DNA of 64,000 nt from Biscogniauxia marginata (Eukaryota; Ascomycota; Sordariomycetes; Xylariales; Xylariaceae). Of the stretch, positions 50,129 through 62,069 are shown piece after piece. The position numbers and the translations under genes are program-made. The notes below the pieces were generated by a model. That model searched no databases, was not told the origin of the DNA, and saw only the letters and a list, made by a program, of their open reading frames with translations. How positions within the stretch are numbered: position 1 is the stretch's first letter; each line of letters opens with the position of its first letter. The DNA is taken from assembly GCA_022695795.1 (NCBI GenBank), contig MU404158.1:1-64000 (forward strand), written 5' to 3'.

Positions 50129-52603
50129 ATGGGTATCCAAGGTATGCAAGCTTACGTAGCGCGTCCATTGGCCACTATACTGATCATGACACAGGGCTGC
50201 TTCCGTTGCTCAAGTCGATCCATCGGCCCACCGAATTGAAGAAGTATGCTGGCGAGACTTTTGGGGTCGATGCCTATGGCTGGCTTCACCGGGGCGCCGT
50301 GTCGTGCGCTATTGAGCTTGCGCAAGGCAAGCCGACCCGCAGGTGAGTTTCGCGTTGTGATGAGTGATGGGCTAGTAGAGATTTCGCGACTGATATATCG
50401 TTCCAGATATGTTGATTTCGCAATGAATCGGGTGCGGATGCTTAGGCATTTTGGTGTCATGCCTTATCTGGTCTTTGACGGTGATTTCTTACCCAGTAAA
50501 GGCTTGACCGAAGCATCGCGCTTAAAGCGTAGGGAAGACAGTAGGAAAGCAGGCCTCGAGCTCTTGAAGGCTGGGAAACCATCTCAAGCCCATACTGAAC
50601 TTCAGAAAGCTATCGATGTTACTCCCGAAATGGCGCGGCACTTGATCGAGGAACTGAAGAAAGTAGACATTCCTTACGTAGTAGCACCCTACGAAGCAGA
50701 TGCTCAGCTGGTCTATTTGGAACGCCACGGGCATACTAGCGGTATCCTGTCCGAAGATTCCGACCTGCTGGTGTTCGGCGCCAAACGACTCTTGACTAAA
50801 CTAGATCAGCACGGTCAATGCATCGAGATCAACCGCCGGGACTTCTGTGCATGTCGCGAGGTTTCTCTTACTGGCTGGACTGATGCACAGTTTCGGCATA
50901 TGGCAATCCTCAGTGGCTGCGATTATCTGGACAGCATCAACAACTTTGGGTTGAAGACTGCACATCGTATGCTCCGAAAGCACAAGACCCCCGAGCGAGT
51001 GGTTCGGATGCTACAGTTCGACGGCAAATATCGTGTCCCTACCGATTACCTAACCCTCTTCAAACAAGCCGAGCAAACCTTTCTCTACCAGTGGGTATTT
51101 TGCCCTAGTGCAAATGAACTTGTTCACCTCACCCCACCCCCCTCGGACCTGAACGTAGCAGAACTTCCCTTCATCGGGTCGTTCGTAGAGCCGGAAATCG
51201 CCCGAAAAGTTGCTGCTGGCGACGTCAACCCAATCACAAAACAAGAGATAAAATTAACTTCCCTCCCCTCGCCTAGAAAGCGTACGGCATCTGCAGCGAA
51301 CCGAACTATGCCTCCGCCTCCTCCGCGCATCGTTCGGGAACCTCCCGGAAAGCCAATCGACTCGTATTTTAAAGGCCATCGTCGAATTCCTCTCGGGGAA
51401 ATGGAGCCGAACTGCTTTGCAGTCGAGCCGGGCAGGCTTTCAGGTATGACGGAGAATGGCGTCCGTCCAATAGTTTATCCCCTCCCAAGACCCTACCTTG
51501 ACGACGATGACCCTACATCATCTGCCGCCTCCCGTGCCTACATTAATCAAACCGGAAACGCAAGTCAGGCGCTGCGTCGGCGGACTGAGCCTATTACCAA
51601 TCTATTGAGTAACGACGGGCGCTCGCATTCCTCGAATTCACGACGTCAGACTACAGGACTGAATATCAGACCCTTGACAACCTCCAATTCGGTAGGGACC
51701 AATGTCGCGCGACCACCTAAGAAGGCACGCCTTTGTGATGATGCCGCGTTAGAAATAGGCTTGAGCAAAGAGAAAAGCAAGTTCTTTTCATCCAAAGGAG
51801 GAAAGCCGAGAACAACAGAGAAGAGTGAGGGGTACCTCATGTCAGATGATTCGATCGAGGAAGCTTTGAAGGACCTGCCAGACGTTGATGGGTGGAATTT
51901 GACCGTGAAAGGGGGGAAGGGAGTCGCCGTTTACCAAGGAGAAAGCTCACAATCGTGCAGCACACAGATAACTAAGGATGACGCGGAGAGCTCAATGGAT
52001 AGTAGCTCTCCAGACATGGCGACTTCACAGACGGATATGGTTATTCCCGACACACCTCCAAAGAAAAGACTCGACCACTTTTCCTACGACCCTCAAGGGT
52101 TATCGCACGAATCTCAACGGGGGGGCAGTATATCACGCAGACAAAGTTCGACTTCATCTGCTCGAAATTCATTAGTTGAACTTACACCTGCCTCTGTCAA
52201 TACATCTGTGGCTTCCTCTACACCAATGTCTTTATTCAGTCAGCCTTCGACGACTACGACAACACCGGCGACGCCACACATGACCCCCCTAGAGCGAATC
52301 GGAGCCCAAGCATTTACTCGCCAAAAACAACCGTTGACGCCCACATTCAAGGCGCCGCGGCCCCCAAAACGGTCTAGTCTGGGCAGGATGAGTATAGATT
52401 CCCTCCCGATCAACCCTGCATTTGTGCCCCTGCCACCGGCGGATTTGGAGGAGTTTGAGGCATTGCACGAACCAATGGGCAGCGAAGATTTGCTGGTACC
52501 AGACAGTGAAGGCGAAGAGGCGGCTGAAAACTTGGAGAAGGTCGGATACAGTGGGAAGACAAAGAGCAAGAAGATGGACCTGTCTAGATTCCTATTTGCT
52601 TGA
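50129..52603 (+). CDS. EXO1: Exonuclease 1 (5'-3' exonuclease / flap endonuclease)
   Basis: Exons 50129-50141, 50195-50342 and 50407-52603 encode 785 aa. The first exon supplies only MGIQ plus one base. Introns are 53 and 64 nt. Splicing yields the XPG/FEN1-family N-terminus MGIQGLLPLLKSIHRPTELK, with Gly2 essential for folding in the family. Metal-binding acidic residues are all present at canonical places: Asp30, Asp78, Glu150, Asp152, Asp171, Asp173 and Asp226 (SGCDYL). The long C-terminal part is low-complexity and regulatory, with a KSKFF element resembling the MLH1-interacting MIP box and many SP/TP-rich stretches. EXO1 resects DNA in mismatch repair, double-strand-break repair and meiosis in the nucleus. 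The insertion LLKAGKPSQAHTELQKA fits the helical arch. It is shared among fungal EXO1 proteins rather than FEN1. Confidence 0.95.
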
Positions 52604-54403
52604 ATAGGACTGCCGAGGGTATGTTCTACGTTGTGCATGGAAGGAGAGTTGAGTATGCATCTGGATCTGGACTTTCATGCGTCCAGATGATACTGTTTAA
52701 GTGAGTGCATAGCGCCGGGGTTCATGGTAATGGCGTTCATCAGAGAAAGGAAGAAAAAAAAGGATGTATAGTAGGCCGGCCTTGCACTTGTAGAGATTAT
52801 AGTACACAACTTACTTAGGTATGCAAGGGAAAGCAGTCCATGCCTTACATGATGTGGATATATATTATATATGTATGTATGGGCGTGGTGGGTGTCGGCC
52901 ATGCAGGCTGTGAGGATGCTGCCAGTAGATACCAAAGTTAAATGTGGAAGCTGACGATTCGACGATGAGTGTTGTAGGCTACCTTCAATGATCCTATTGC
53001 CTGCCTTTGATGAAACGAGTGTGTGATTTATACCTGACCCGCACTAACAAGCATGACTTGACTCATAAAAGGAGTCATTGTCACTTTGCCACTTGAACGA
53101 ATGAGTTACCCTTTTTAGAAATCTGGGGGGAGGGGGAGGGGGCTTTTTTATCTTAAATGAATCAATTGTATATAGGTAGGTCTATACCTTAGGCACATAG
53201 ACTAATGTTGTTGACTTTGATGGGTTCATGCTTATTATATTTAGGTATTAGGTACCTAATTTGTAATGGATGTAGGTACAATGCGGGTGTATTTACTCTC
53301 CGATGATCTACCGGGTGAGATGGATCCTGTTGCGTCACAGGGTTCCTTATCCAGCTAGGCCGGGTAGGCAGGGTACCTTAGGTACTAGTACGTAGTAGTA
53401 CAATAGAGGCTTGACAGGTAGCTCCCAACCTGCTGACAGCAATAACGTAAGAAAGCACAGGCAAGGAAGGAAGGTAGGCAGGCAGAGGCAGAGGCAGGCA
53501 GAGGCAGGTGTAAGCAGGCCGCTAATGCCGCAATAGGCGCAGAACATTACACGCTCACAATCACAACACTCACACGCAGTTTTATTAGTGTGCAGGTTTT
53601 AGGGTGGTCTGTGATCCCGTGCTTCTCGAATCATAAGTTGCCATTATTCGCACCCCTTTCCCTTCATATTTCTTTTTATCCGACTACCTACATGCCTAAC
53701 CTGTACACCCTAGACCCGACTGCCTAAGTCCATGTTAGTATTCTGCTTAGCCTACTTTACACTTTACCGAACACTGTCTGTTTGCTAGCAATCCTTGACT
53801 TCGCTTCATGTAGCTTTCCCGCCTGGTTTGCTTTTACTTTCCCGCCTCAGGTACAGCACAGAACAGCCTTGACTCTTCTCTTCTATTTCTCAAGGCATAC
53901 TTGACCGCACACTCTCCGAGTTCTGCTATCTCGCCGTTGTCTACCTACTTGTTCGCCCCCCCGGTCCCCTCGTCTCGACAGTGCGACTCCTGATACGTCG
54001 CCCCTCTATTCAAACAGCAACCCGTGATCCTCCTCTTCTCTCGGCCCACCCCCATCTTTATTTCCGTCCCCCGTTCCAGCTCAGGCTCAGGCTCACGTTT
54101 ACATACCTTCGCCTCGCCAACCACCACAAACAAGCCATCTTCAACCTCAGCTCAAACACTCGAGCTCACGACCACCCCCACGCCGGTTCCTCCAGAGAGC
54201 TGTTGACCATAGAGTTATCCGCGGCTCGTTTCCGGCGAGCACACTGCAAGCCATCATCCTCCACCGACAAGATTCCTCCAACTACGAGGAAGCGTAAGGC
54301 GGCTGAGGCGAAGGTATCCTCCAGCAACAGCGACGCGCTTCCCAACAAGCGAGTCCTCGCCTCAGCAGCATCCGACGCAGCCCCGCCCACCCCTGTCACC
54401 GGC
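52604..54403. other. Intergenic between EXO1 and the Ariadne ligase
   Basis: 1.8 kb without a gene. It includes scattered GGTA motifs (53178-53280 and 53368-53390), a GGCAGA repeat (53477-53508) and a pyrimidine-rich 5' region from about 53640. The reading frame of the next gene is open for 423 nt before its ATG but contains no other ATG. Confidence 0.5.
53477..53508 (+). repeat. Imperfect ggcaga/ggca tandem repeat
   Basis: A run of ggca and ggcaga units (aggcaggcagaggcagaggc and onwards), preceded by ggaaggaagg. Simple-sequence expansion about 900 bp upstream of the Ariadne gene. Confidence 0.6.
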
Positions 54404-56196
54404 ATGGACTCGGACGAGGACTTCGTCTCGACCATCTCGAGTGATGACGACGTCATGCAGGACGATACTGACAATGATGACCTCTCCGGCGTCGAAGGAG
54501 GTATGTCTTTTATCCCGCATCTTTGATATCCCTTGTCTGACCTCGGTTGGTTGGCACGGATACTCTCTGTGTTTATTGTTCCTCGAAATACCTTGTAAGA
54601 GGCTCGCGTGTTAACCCGTGTTATTTCCCCCCTGTAGACTTCGATGTTTTCGACGACGAGCCCGACGATGACCCCGCTATCCTCTCCCACAAGCACGACA
54701 AGAAAAAGGGTATTGCTTACGATGTCAGCTACAGAGTCTACAGTCCCAGTGATATCCAACGCCAGCAGGACGAGATGGTCGATGAGGTCAATATGATTCT
54801 TGAGATGAAGAAGGAGGATGCGGCTATAATGTTACGTCACTTCCGATGGAACAAGGAACGATTAATCGAGGATTATATGGACAGGCCATCGGCCGTGCTC
54901 GAGGCAGCAGGTTTAGGTCCTGCTGCCGACACGCCACCCGCGTTAGAGGTGATACCCGGCTTCTGTTGCGATATCTGTTGCGAAGACGAAGACGGCCTTC
55001 AGAGCTTTGCCATGAAGTGTGGTCACCGATATTGCGTAGACTGCTACCGGCAGTACCTCACCCAAAAGATCCGCGAGGAAGGTGAAGCTGCCCGCATCCA
55101 ATGCCCGTCCGATGACTGCCACCGAATAATCGATTCCCGTTCCCTCGATTTGCTCGTGGCCCCTGGACTAGTTGAGCGCTACCGAGAATTACTGAACCGC
55201 ACATACGTCGAGGACAAGGAAATACTAAAGTGGTGCCCCGCACCAGACTGTGAAAATGCTGTTGAGTGCGCTCTCAAGAAGAAAGATCTGGACAAGGTGG
55301 TCCCCACGGTGGCGTGTGCTTGTGGGCATCGCTTCTGCTTCGGCTGTATTCTTAACGACCATCAGCCAGCCCCTTGCGAACTCGTCAAGAGATGGCTGAA
55401 GAAGTGCGCGGACGATAGCGAGACGGCTAACTGGATATCGGCAAACACCAAGGAGTGCCCGAAATGCAACTCCACCATTGAGAAGAACGGTGGGTGCAAT
55501 CACATGACCTGTCGCAAGTGCAAGCACGAGTTCTGCTGGATGTGTATGGGGCTTTGGTCGGAGCACGGTACTAGCTGGTACAACTGTAACCGGTTCGAAG
55601 AGAAGAGCGGTACCGAGGCGCGAGATGCCCAAGCTCGGTCTAGGATATCGCTCGAGCGATATTTACACTACTATAACCGTTATGCGAACCACGAACAGTC
55701 AGCACGCCTAGACAAAGACATCTACCAGAAGACGGAGAAGAAGATGGTTCAGCTACAGACGGCTTCCGGCATGTCCTGGATCGAGGTTCAATACCTTAAC
55801 ACGGCGTCCCAGGCGTTACAGACTTGCCGTCAAACCCTGAAGTGGACGTATGCTTTTGCTTTTTACCTTGCTCGGAATAACCTTACGGAGATATTCGAGG
55901 ATAACCAAAAGGACCTGGAAATGGCTGTCGAGGCACTGTCGGAGATGTTTGAGAAGCCTATTTCGGAGCTGTCTGAGCCCAAGCTCAAAGTAGACATAAT
56001 GGACAAGACGGCTTACTGCAACAAACGTCGGGTTATCCTCCTAGAAGACACGGCAGACAACCTGGCTAATGGTGAGTCATCATCCTCTTGTTGTGTCAGT
56101 CAAGTTACAGTTGAGACTAACTATAGGCCAGGGCGTTGGGACTTCAATGTAGATTTTAAGAACACTGGGTCCAGCAGCGCCAGCTCGCGGCGATAA
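54404..56196 (+). CDS. Ariadne-type RBR E3 ubiquitin ligase
   Basis: Exons 54404-54500, 54638-56071 and 56132-56196 encode 531 aa; introns are 137 and 60 nt. The start MDSDEDFVST is the usual Ariadne N-terminus and the only ATG in the upstream open frame. After an acidic region and a UBA-like segment (MLRHFRWNKERLIEDYMD) come RING1 (from Cys142, CCDICCEDE then MKCGHRYCVDCYRQYL), the IBR (KWCPAPDCENAVEC, then CACGHRFCFGC) and RING2 (CPKCNSTIEKNGGCNHMTC), with the thioester-forming catalytic cysteine at about Cys319. The C-terminal Ariadne helical domain follows (LERYLHYYNRYANHEQSA, LKWTYAFAFYLARNNL, RRVILLEDTADNLANG). Such ligases accept ubiquitin from E2 onto Cys before transfer, often working with neddylated cullins. 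The last intron is a multiple of three, so reading through it would add 20 residues without a stop; splicing gives the family-like NLANGRWDFNVDF. Confidence 0.93.
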
Positions 56197-56834
56197 ATGG
56201 GGCGATAAATTGCATTTTAATGACTAGATAAATGACACAAACACACATGGATGGAGTAAAGGAATGCGAAATCACTTTTTTTATGTTCTGTTAACCTAAA
56301 CATTGTCTGCCCTCTCTTCATGGTGTTATCGTCAGTTCCCACCTTTCTTTATCACGTCCTGTCATATGTTATTACCTACAGGTTTCGTAGTGGGCTACAC
56401 ACCGTGGCTTGAGGCCAACTATAGCGAAAATTTGAACAGCGAGATTCCCAGATTAGCGTCCCATCGCTTTTATATGCAGGTTGAAGCCAAGGGGCTACCC
56501 TAGGAAGAACACGTGAAGAGACCGAATAGTTTACCAGCCACGGGATATCATAAGTAAGGTGAATATGATGCTGTTTTAGTTGTTGGGCGTTGATGGTATG
56601 TGGGAGAGAAGAGTATGTTAGACGATATATCTGCAGAAGGGATTTGGTTAATGGTGAATACCTACCTATCTATGCATTTACTATGCAAGGCCATGATCAA
56701 CACAGGAACCTATGTACGAGACGTAAGTTGGTGCTCACCGGGCCTGTCATGGGTAATATCTAAGGGATGACTACTACCTGATCAAGGAATGAGGGTGGAC
56801 GTGATGATTAGTAGCTGGCTGCTAAGCGACTTGT
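56197..56834. other. Intergenic between convergent genes
   Basis: 3' flanks of the Ariadne gene (+) and the peroxiredoxin gene (-). A 66-codon frame at 56303-56503 lacks any motif. Confidence 0.5.
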
Positions 56835-58232
56835 TTAGTTTTTATTGCTGGCAATGTTCTTGTCAGCCGTTTCCGAGTTGGACAATGTAGACTCCGGGCT
56901 CTTCCCCCCTTTGATGTTCCCTACAGGGAAAGAAAGAAAAAAAGGGGGAGGGGGGGCGTGTCAGTTTCGGGCTATTGGTTTGTATGTTTTGAGCAATGAA
57001 CCAGAGTAAACCATAACTGATGTAGACTTATGAAAAGGCACTTGATCTCAACTAAAGGCACCCAATATGGCACTTTGAGTTACGAATCACATCACTGACA
57101 ATTAGTATGTAGGAACTTGACTCCTTTTTCCTCTTCATTCCTTCTCCTCGGGTTACAAGAAAACGGATATCCGCTCTGGCAATGCCATTCTATCAGTATC
57201 TATAGTTCAATACCAACAAGATTCAGCCTTTATATATATGCCCCCTTTTCCTGTAAAAGAACCCAGTTTCCTCTTTCCCTGCAAACCCTTAATGCAAAAC
57301 TTCCTCAGCCATGGACACTGTTTTTTTAATCGCGCATGTTAGCAAATTACACACTATCTAGGTCTCGAGGAGAATACGAGAAAAGAGGAAGAAAAAAGGA
57401 GGGGGGGAGTGAAGTTTTGCAGCTCACCTGAGGTGCCGGTGTTATCCGGCTCGACGTGGACAGTCTTGATCTTGCCGTCCTTGACGACGAGGGCGTAGCG
57501 CTTCGAACGCACGCCGCCGAATATGGGGGTGGCGTCGAAGCCCAGGTCCAGCTCCTTCGTGAAGGCGGCAGTAGGGTCTGCGAGGAATCGGATCTGTGAT
57601 AGAAGGGGGGAAAGGTGAGTTTTATATGAGCATTGCCGACTCCTCTTCTAAGAGTTATGGAGTAGGAGTGGAAGGCAGAAAACTTACCCCGGATGCCCTA
57701 GTCGGGTCGAGCTGGTCGGCCCAGGCTTTCATACTATTGATAGTTAGCTTACATACCTACATACGATTTTCAAGCCACACTATCCCGACCTTCTGCAGTC
57801 GTTCTCTCCTCATAAAAAGAAAGGAGGGGGCACTTACACAAAGGCGTCATTCACGCTGACGACGAAGACCTGGCCGGCGTCGGCGAGCTTCGGGTGGTTG
57901 ATGTAGCTGGGAATGTGCTTCTGGGAGCAAGTACCGGAGAAGGCGGCGGGCACGCCGATGATCAGGCCGTTGGGGACCCCCAAGCCGAACTCCTTCGCCA
58001 GGTTGACCTTGTTCGCCGGTGAGTCCTCGTGCAGGACCTCGATGTTGGGAACCTCGTCGCCGACCTTGACGAAGGCCCGCGGCGTGCTGTGGAAGCTCCG
58101 CGGGGCAGCGAAGCGTGCGGATACGGGCACGGGCGCAGTGGCGGAGGCGGAGGCGGAGGCGGAGGCCATCATCGGCCGGGAGAATGAGGATGAGGTGGGG
58201 ATGATGCGGCGGGTGGCGGCGCGGAATGCCAT
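56835..58232 (-). CDS. Mitochondrial peroxiredoxin, Prx5/AHP1 type
   Basis: Minus-strand exons 58232-57838, 57733-57688, 57593-57428 and 56920-56835 give 230 aa. The first three junctions are firm (GTAAGT, GTAAGT and GTGAGC donors). The last exon needs a 507-nt intron ending in a long pyrimidine tract and ctgtag, and adds a 34-residue tail. Without that splice the protein would end about 20 codons after residue 202. Residues 1-52 form a basic presequence with an Ala-Ser repeat. The thioredoxin-fold core has GVPAAFSGTCSQKHIP with peroxidatic Cys102, the FVVSVNDAF strand, a MKAW segment and FGGVRSKRYALVVKDGKI. No other cysteine occurs in the mature part, so it is a 1-Cys enzyme reducing H2O2 or alkyl hydroperoxides with an external thiol donor. 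Confidence 0.85.
58141..58166. repeat. gcggag hexanucleotide repeat in a presequence
   Basis: Four-plus copies of gcggag (+ strand) encode, on the minus strand, the alternating Ala-Ser run of the peroxiredoxin presequence. Unit-length changes would leave the frame intact. Confidence 0.8.
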
Positions 58233-60081
58233 AATGTAATTTTGTTTTATTTTGTTTTATCTTATTCTTAATATATCAAGGCCCGGCCAATTGGTCGCGA
58301 TAGCACAATGGGGCGAATACCGACGAAATCTAGGTAGTTTAGGTTGAGTAGGCCGGCTGTGGCGATGGCAATGGCGATGATGTTGAGAATGTTAAGAGAG
58401 TTTCCGGAAAGCTACCTCAGGAAGACGGGAGAGCTTGGGGTTAATTGAATTGGCTATGACGTCTTTATTTTAAGTACGGACCTATCCATGTATAAATTAC
58501 AGACACTGTGTTAGCGCTCGCCCTTCTAGGTGCACTAGGTGCAGGAGAGCACGGTGTATTGTATAAAACGTACTGTGGATTACTGTTCCTTACCTTAGGT
58601 ACCTAGAATGTGACCCTCGGCGCGTTGCTCCCTTTTCACCATCCCACGTACAACTCTCGGTTGTATATCAGTATGCATTAATCACCCTTTTCACTTTAAA
58701 TTCAATCATATCTCAGTTTGTTATCTAGGTAGGTAAATACGCACATTATTATTCCCACAGAGGGATCAGCTCCATATCTAGCGGTATCAATGGCAGCTTT
58801 GTACCATACATAGGCCCGACTGCTAACAACCGGGACTTCTCCATCAATCCCTGCCGGATCCTTCTATATCACCACTTCGGTCGATGTTACCGTAGCCATA
58901 TATCCCACATTATAAGTTACATAACCCGCTGATCCGCCGTGGGACAAATCACTGCTATTGCCTACCATCTCTTCTTCCAATCGACGGTCTCAAGCTCTAC
59001 TATTCTACAATGAAGTTGGTCACAACGAAGGCCAATTACATATAGGTACTAAGTGTGTCGAACACGGCGAGCATGAGTAGGTAGTTATAATTCAATTAGA
59101 CTCCTCCTAATGGTGTCGAGATATCAAGAACTGAATCAAAGAACCGCATCGAGTAATTATGGAAAACTAACGATAATAATAGTTTTACGGTTTTATCTGG
59201 CTGGCGCTGGCATTCTTTGACTGAGCATTCCCTAATTTCATACCGATAGGAAGAGTCAAACCGTCGTCGGAAGTATTGGTCCCAATCAATATTCCAACTC
59301 TCTCAATGTAACTTCAGTCTCCTGTGATATAGGCAGTCTAGACTTGCCGTTGCCCGAAACGACCGGGATACCGAGAGACGACGTGACTTTAGATCAACTG
59401 ACAAGATGCATTCTGCTTTGAGAGCACAATTTCATGCGCCTTATCTCGTTGTATAATTATATCATATGCACAGTTCGCTATCCCAAACAGAGCAACACCT
59501 AATTACCGACATCATCACCTTCGAAACGTCGGCAACCCATATGCCAATGATACTGTCTAATCCGACCTCCTTTTGTTTCACTTTTTGGGCTGCCGCTCAG
59601 ATTCGTCGTCGATTTTATGTGCGCATTGGGCCGAATCACGGAATGATGGCCGCGGGAGACGTACAGTAAGATCATGCAAGATCTCTGCTTCTGGCTAACT
59701 CGCCGATGCATGTCCCCCATTTATATCTTCCGAATATAGCAGGGATCATAAAAGGTACAACTCTCTGCCGGGCGAAACTCCTTGTCTACCCTGTGTGCAG
59801 ATCGACGAATCTTTATCTGGTCATGTTGTCTAGCTTGGTGCAGACCATGCCGGTATATAAGTAGGCACAGACACAATATTAGTCCCTGGTCTATAACCCG
59901 AGCCGAGCACCGGACTATAATACCAACACGAACGCTCTCCTACTCGAGCCATCCTCGGGAAACTAATATGTTTTATCTGTGCTTTGTACCTACTCTTGCG
60001 GTGTTTGTCCTTGTCGGTGGACTTTAACATTCTTATCAAAGGCCTTTTATACGAGGCGGATGGACAGACGAGCTATGTGCG
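58233..60081. other. Intergenic, divergent promoter region
   Basis: 1.85 kb between the divergent peroxiredoxin and membrane-protein genes. Open frames at 59466-59669 and 59782-60027 have no recognisable motif and their composition does not suggest coding. GGTA motifs lie near 58600 and 58728. Confidence 0.45.
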
Positions 60082-62069
60082 ATGCCTGATCAACTGCCCC
60101 ATGGCGCCGAAGGTGCCGCGGCAGTGACTCTGATCTTTGCTAGCATAAGTTGGATATGCTCGGCCGTGATGATATGGCTTACCTGGTCGCATAACCAGAG
60201 ATTATCATGCAAGTATATCCAGCCTCATCCCCTCGGGGTCCCGCCGCTAAAATCAGATCCTATAGATGTGGCCTTGTTAGCCTACATCACGATAATAAGC
60301 ACCATTGCATCCATTATCCAACAGATACACGACATCGTCCGATGGCGCGATGTCGTGACGGAACAATTTCAACACAGGATTGAAAACCCTGACAATGCCG
60401 ATCTACAACTCGCAAACGGCTCGGTTGGCATGGATCTGGTGCTATTCTACATCCGTACGGGTGATGTTCACCAGCGCGTTGTGGTTATGAAATATGCTAA
60501 ATATCTCGCCCAGAGTTTTACTGCTACAATGTTGAGGCTTTGCTCATCACATTCTGGTTAGTCTATCTCTATAAACCTCCTGGCATTGATTGACTAACCC
60601 TAATCTCTAGGGCGTCAGAACTGGTACAATCGATCTATGGTTTAAACGAACGCCTTGCTACCGGAAAAATTCTTGAAAGATTCAACACGGCCGGCAAAAT
60701 AGTCGCCTTAGTACTTCCTATTATCTTTATCCTTGTCGTCAGAGCACCGGCGATACAAAATTCAGTACAGACATTAATACATATAGTAGGCATTCCCCGT
60801 AAGTCCACCCAGCTGGTCTCCCGTCGCATATTCCTCATTCTATCTAACGCAAGGCCTCAAAAAGTACTCATCAGTCTCGGCTGTGGCAGCCTACTAATGC
60901 TAGCCATCCTGTTTCGATACATTCAAACCCGGAGACAACTAGTGCCCTTTTTCCCAGGCAGTCTTCAGTCGAGCGACCCGGAGGGCTCAAAAAGCAGGAG
61001 CAATAGGATATGGGGTTCCAGCGTCTTGGGATCGAACGGCGTGTACGACCGTTGGCTAATGACACGATTTACGATATCCTTTGTGCTGCTTGGGTACGTC
61101 CTCGTCCTCGCTTTCTCTTAAAATTTGGTACCCATGCACAAATATCCCTCCCCCTCCCTAAACACACACACTCACACACATATACACTTGAACAAAGCCC
61201 AAACTCATACTCCTCAACACCTCACCAGCGTCTTCCAAGCAACGAGCTTCCTCTTCCAGCGCTACTCAGCGCACAACACCGAGGCCGACTTACAGTCCGC
61301 CCGCCCAGACCTGAGCCCCGCGCGTGCCCGCCAGACGCTCTACCTATTCATACCCGGGAACACGCCCGGCGTCGCGCTCTTCATAGTCTTCGGCACCACA
61401 ACTGCCTTCCGACGTCACATGTACAAGACCTTGGTGCCGCGCCGATGGCAGAAACAACAACGGCGGCGACGGCGGCGGCGGCGGCGGCAGCAGCAACAGC
61501 AGGAGATAGAAGGGGGACCACCAACCCAAGATTCAACAGCAGTGGTGGAGCGGATCTGGATGGGCGATCGCGATACGCAGCCTAGCTTTATGCGCGAGAG
61601 TAGGGTGACTGCGACAGCGGCAGGGATTACAGAAGCGGTGGTAGGAGCGAGTGATGCGTCCCTGAATACTGGTGCGGGTACAAGTGAGAGTCAGCAGAAG
61701 AATCTTGGTACGATGAAATCGTCCTGGCGTACACCGGACTTCGCGGGCAAGATAATAGAGACTAGCATAGGGTCGCCGAGCAGCGAGCTTTCGGCGCCAA
61801 TCCCGACGATGGAGCAGTCGGCGGATCTAGAAATGACGCTTTCGAGAGATGAATGGGCGGTGGCGTCGCCAGAAGCCACTGAGCCTGTGGTTATGACGCC
61901 TGTCCCGGGACATTATTACGGCTACGCACATGAACACAACGGGACAGGGGATGAAAGCGGCCCGGGATCGCATCATGGAAGCGATGGTGTCCCGGATGAC
62001 CGGGATCCGGCATTCATATTGATATACGAGCCATCAACAGGGCTGTGGAGAACTGGTAATAGCATATGA
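60082..62069 (+). CDS. Fungal multi-pass (about 7 TM) membrane protein, unknown function
   Basis: Exons 60082-60460, 60514-60556, 60611-61093 and 61229-62069 encode 581 aa. Introns are 53, 54 and 135 nt and every phase fits. The tiny second exon restores FYIRTEFYCYNVEALLITFW, and the third junction gives FTISFVLLGVFQATSFLFQ. Hydrophobic spans occur near residues 14-35, 62-82, 132-155, 172-192, 238-258, 291-312 and 337-360. The last, RARQTLYLFIPGNTPGVALF followed by IVFGTTTAFR, is the most conserved-looking part. Topology resembles fungal GPCR-like proteins, but I know no assigned function. After the membrane core a long cytosolic tail starts with nine Arg and five Gln residues and is otherwise Ser/Thr/acid-rich. 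Confidence 0.82.
61162..61187 (+). repeat. (AC)n microsatellite in an intron
   Basis: An interrupted AC run inside the third intron of the membrane-protein gene, which also explains why that intron is longer than the others. Confidence 0.75.
61461..61502 (+). repeat. CGG/CAG triplet tract coding Arg9-Gln5
   Basis: Nine Arg codons (eight CGG, one CGA) followed by five Gln codons (CAG/CAA) within exon 4 of the membrane-protein gene. A triplet expansion, in frame, immediately after the last membrane segment. Confidence 0.85.

Noticed and set aside
53981..54403. In-frame upstream extension of the Ariadne ligase, including RKRKAAEAK
   Set aside because: The frame is open but has no ATG before 54404. 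The family N-terminus MDSDEDF begins there.
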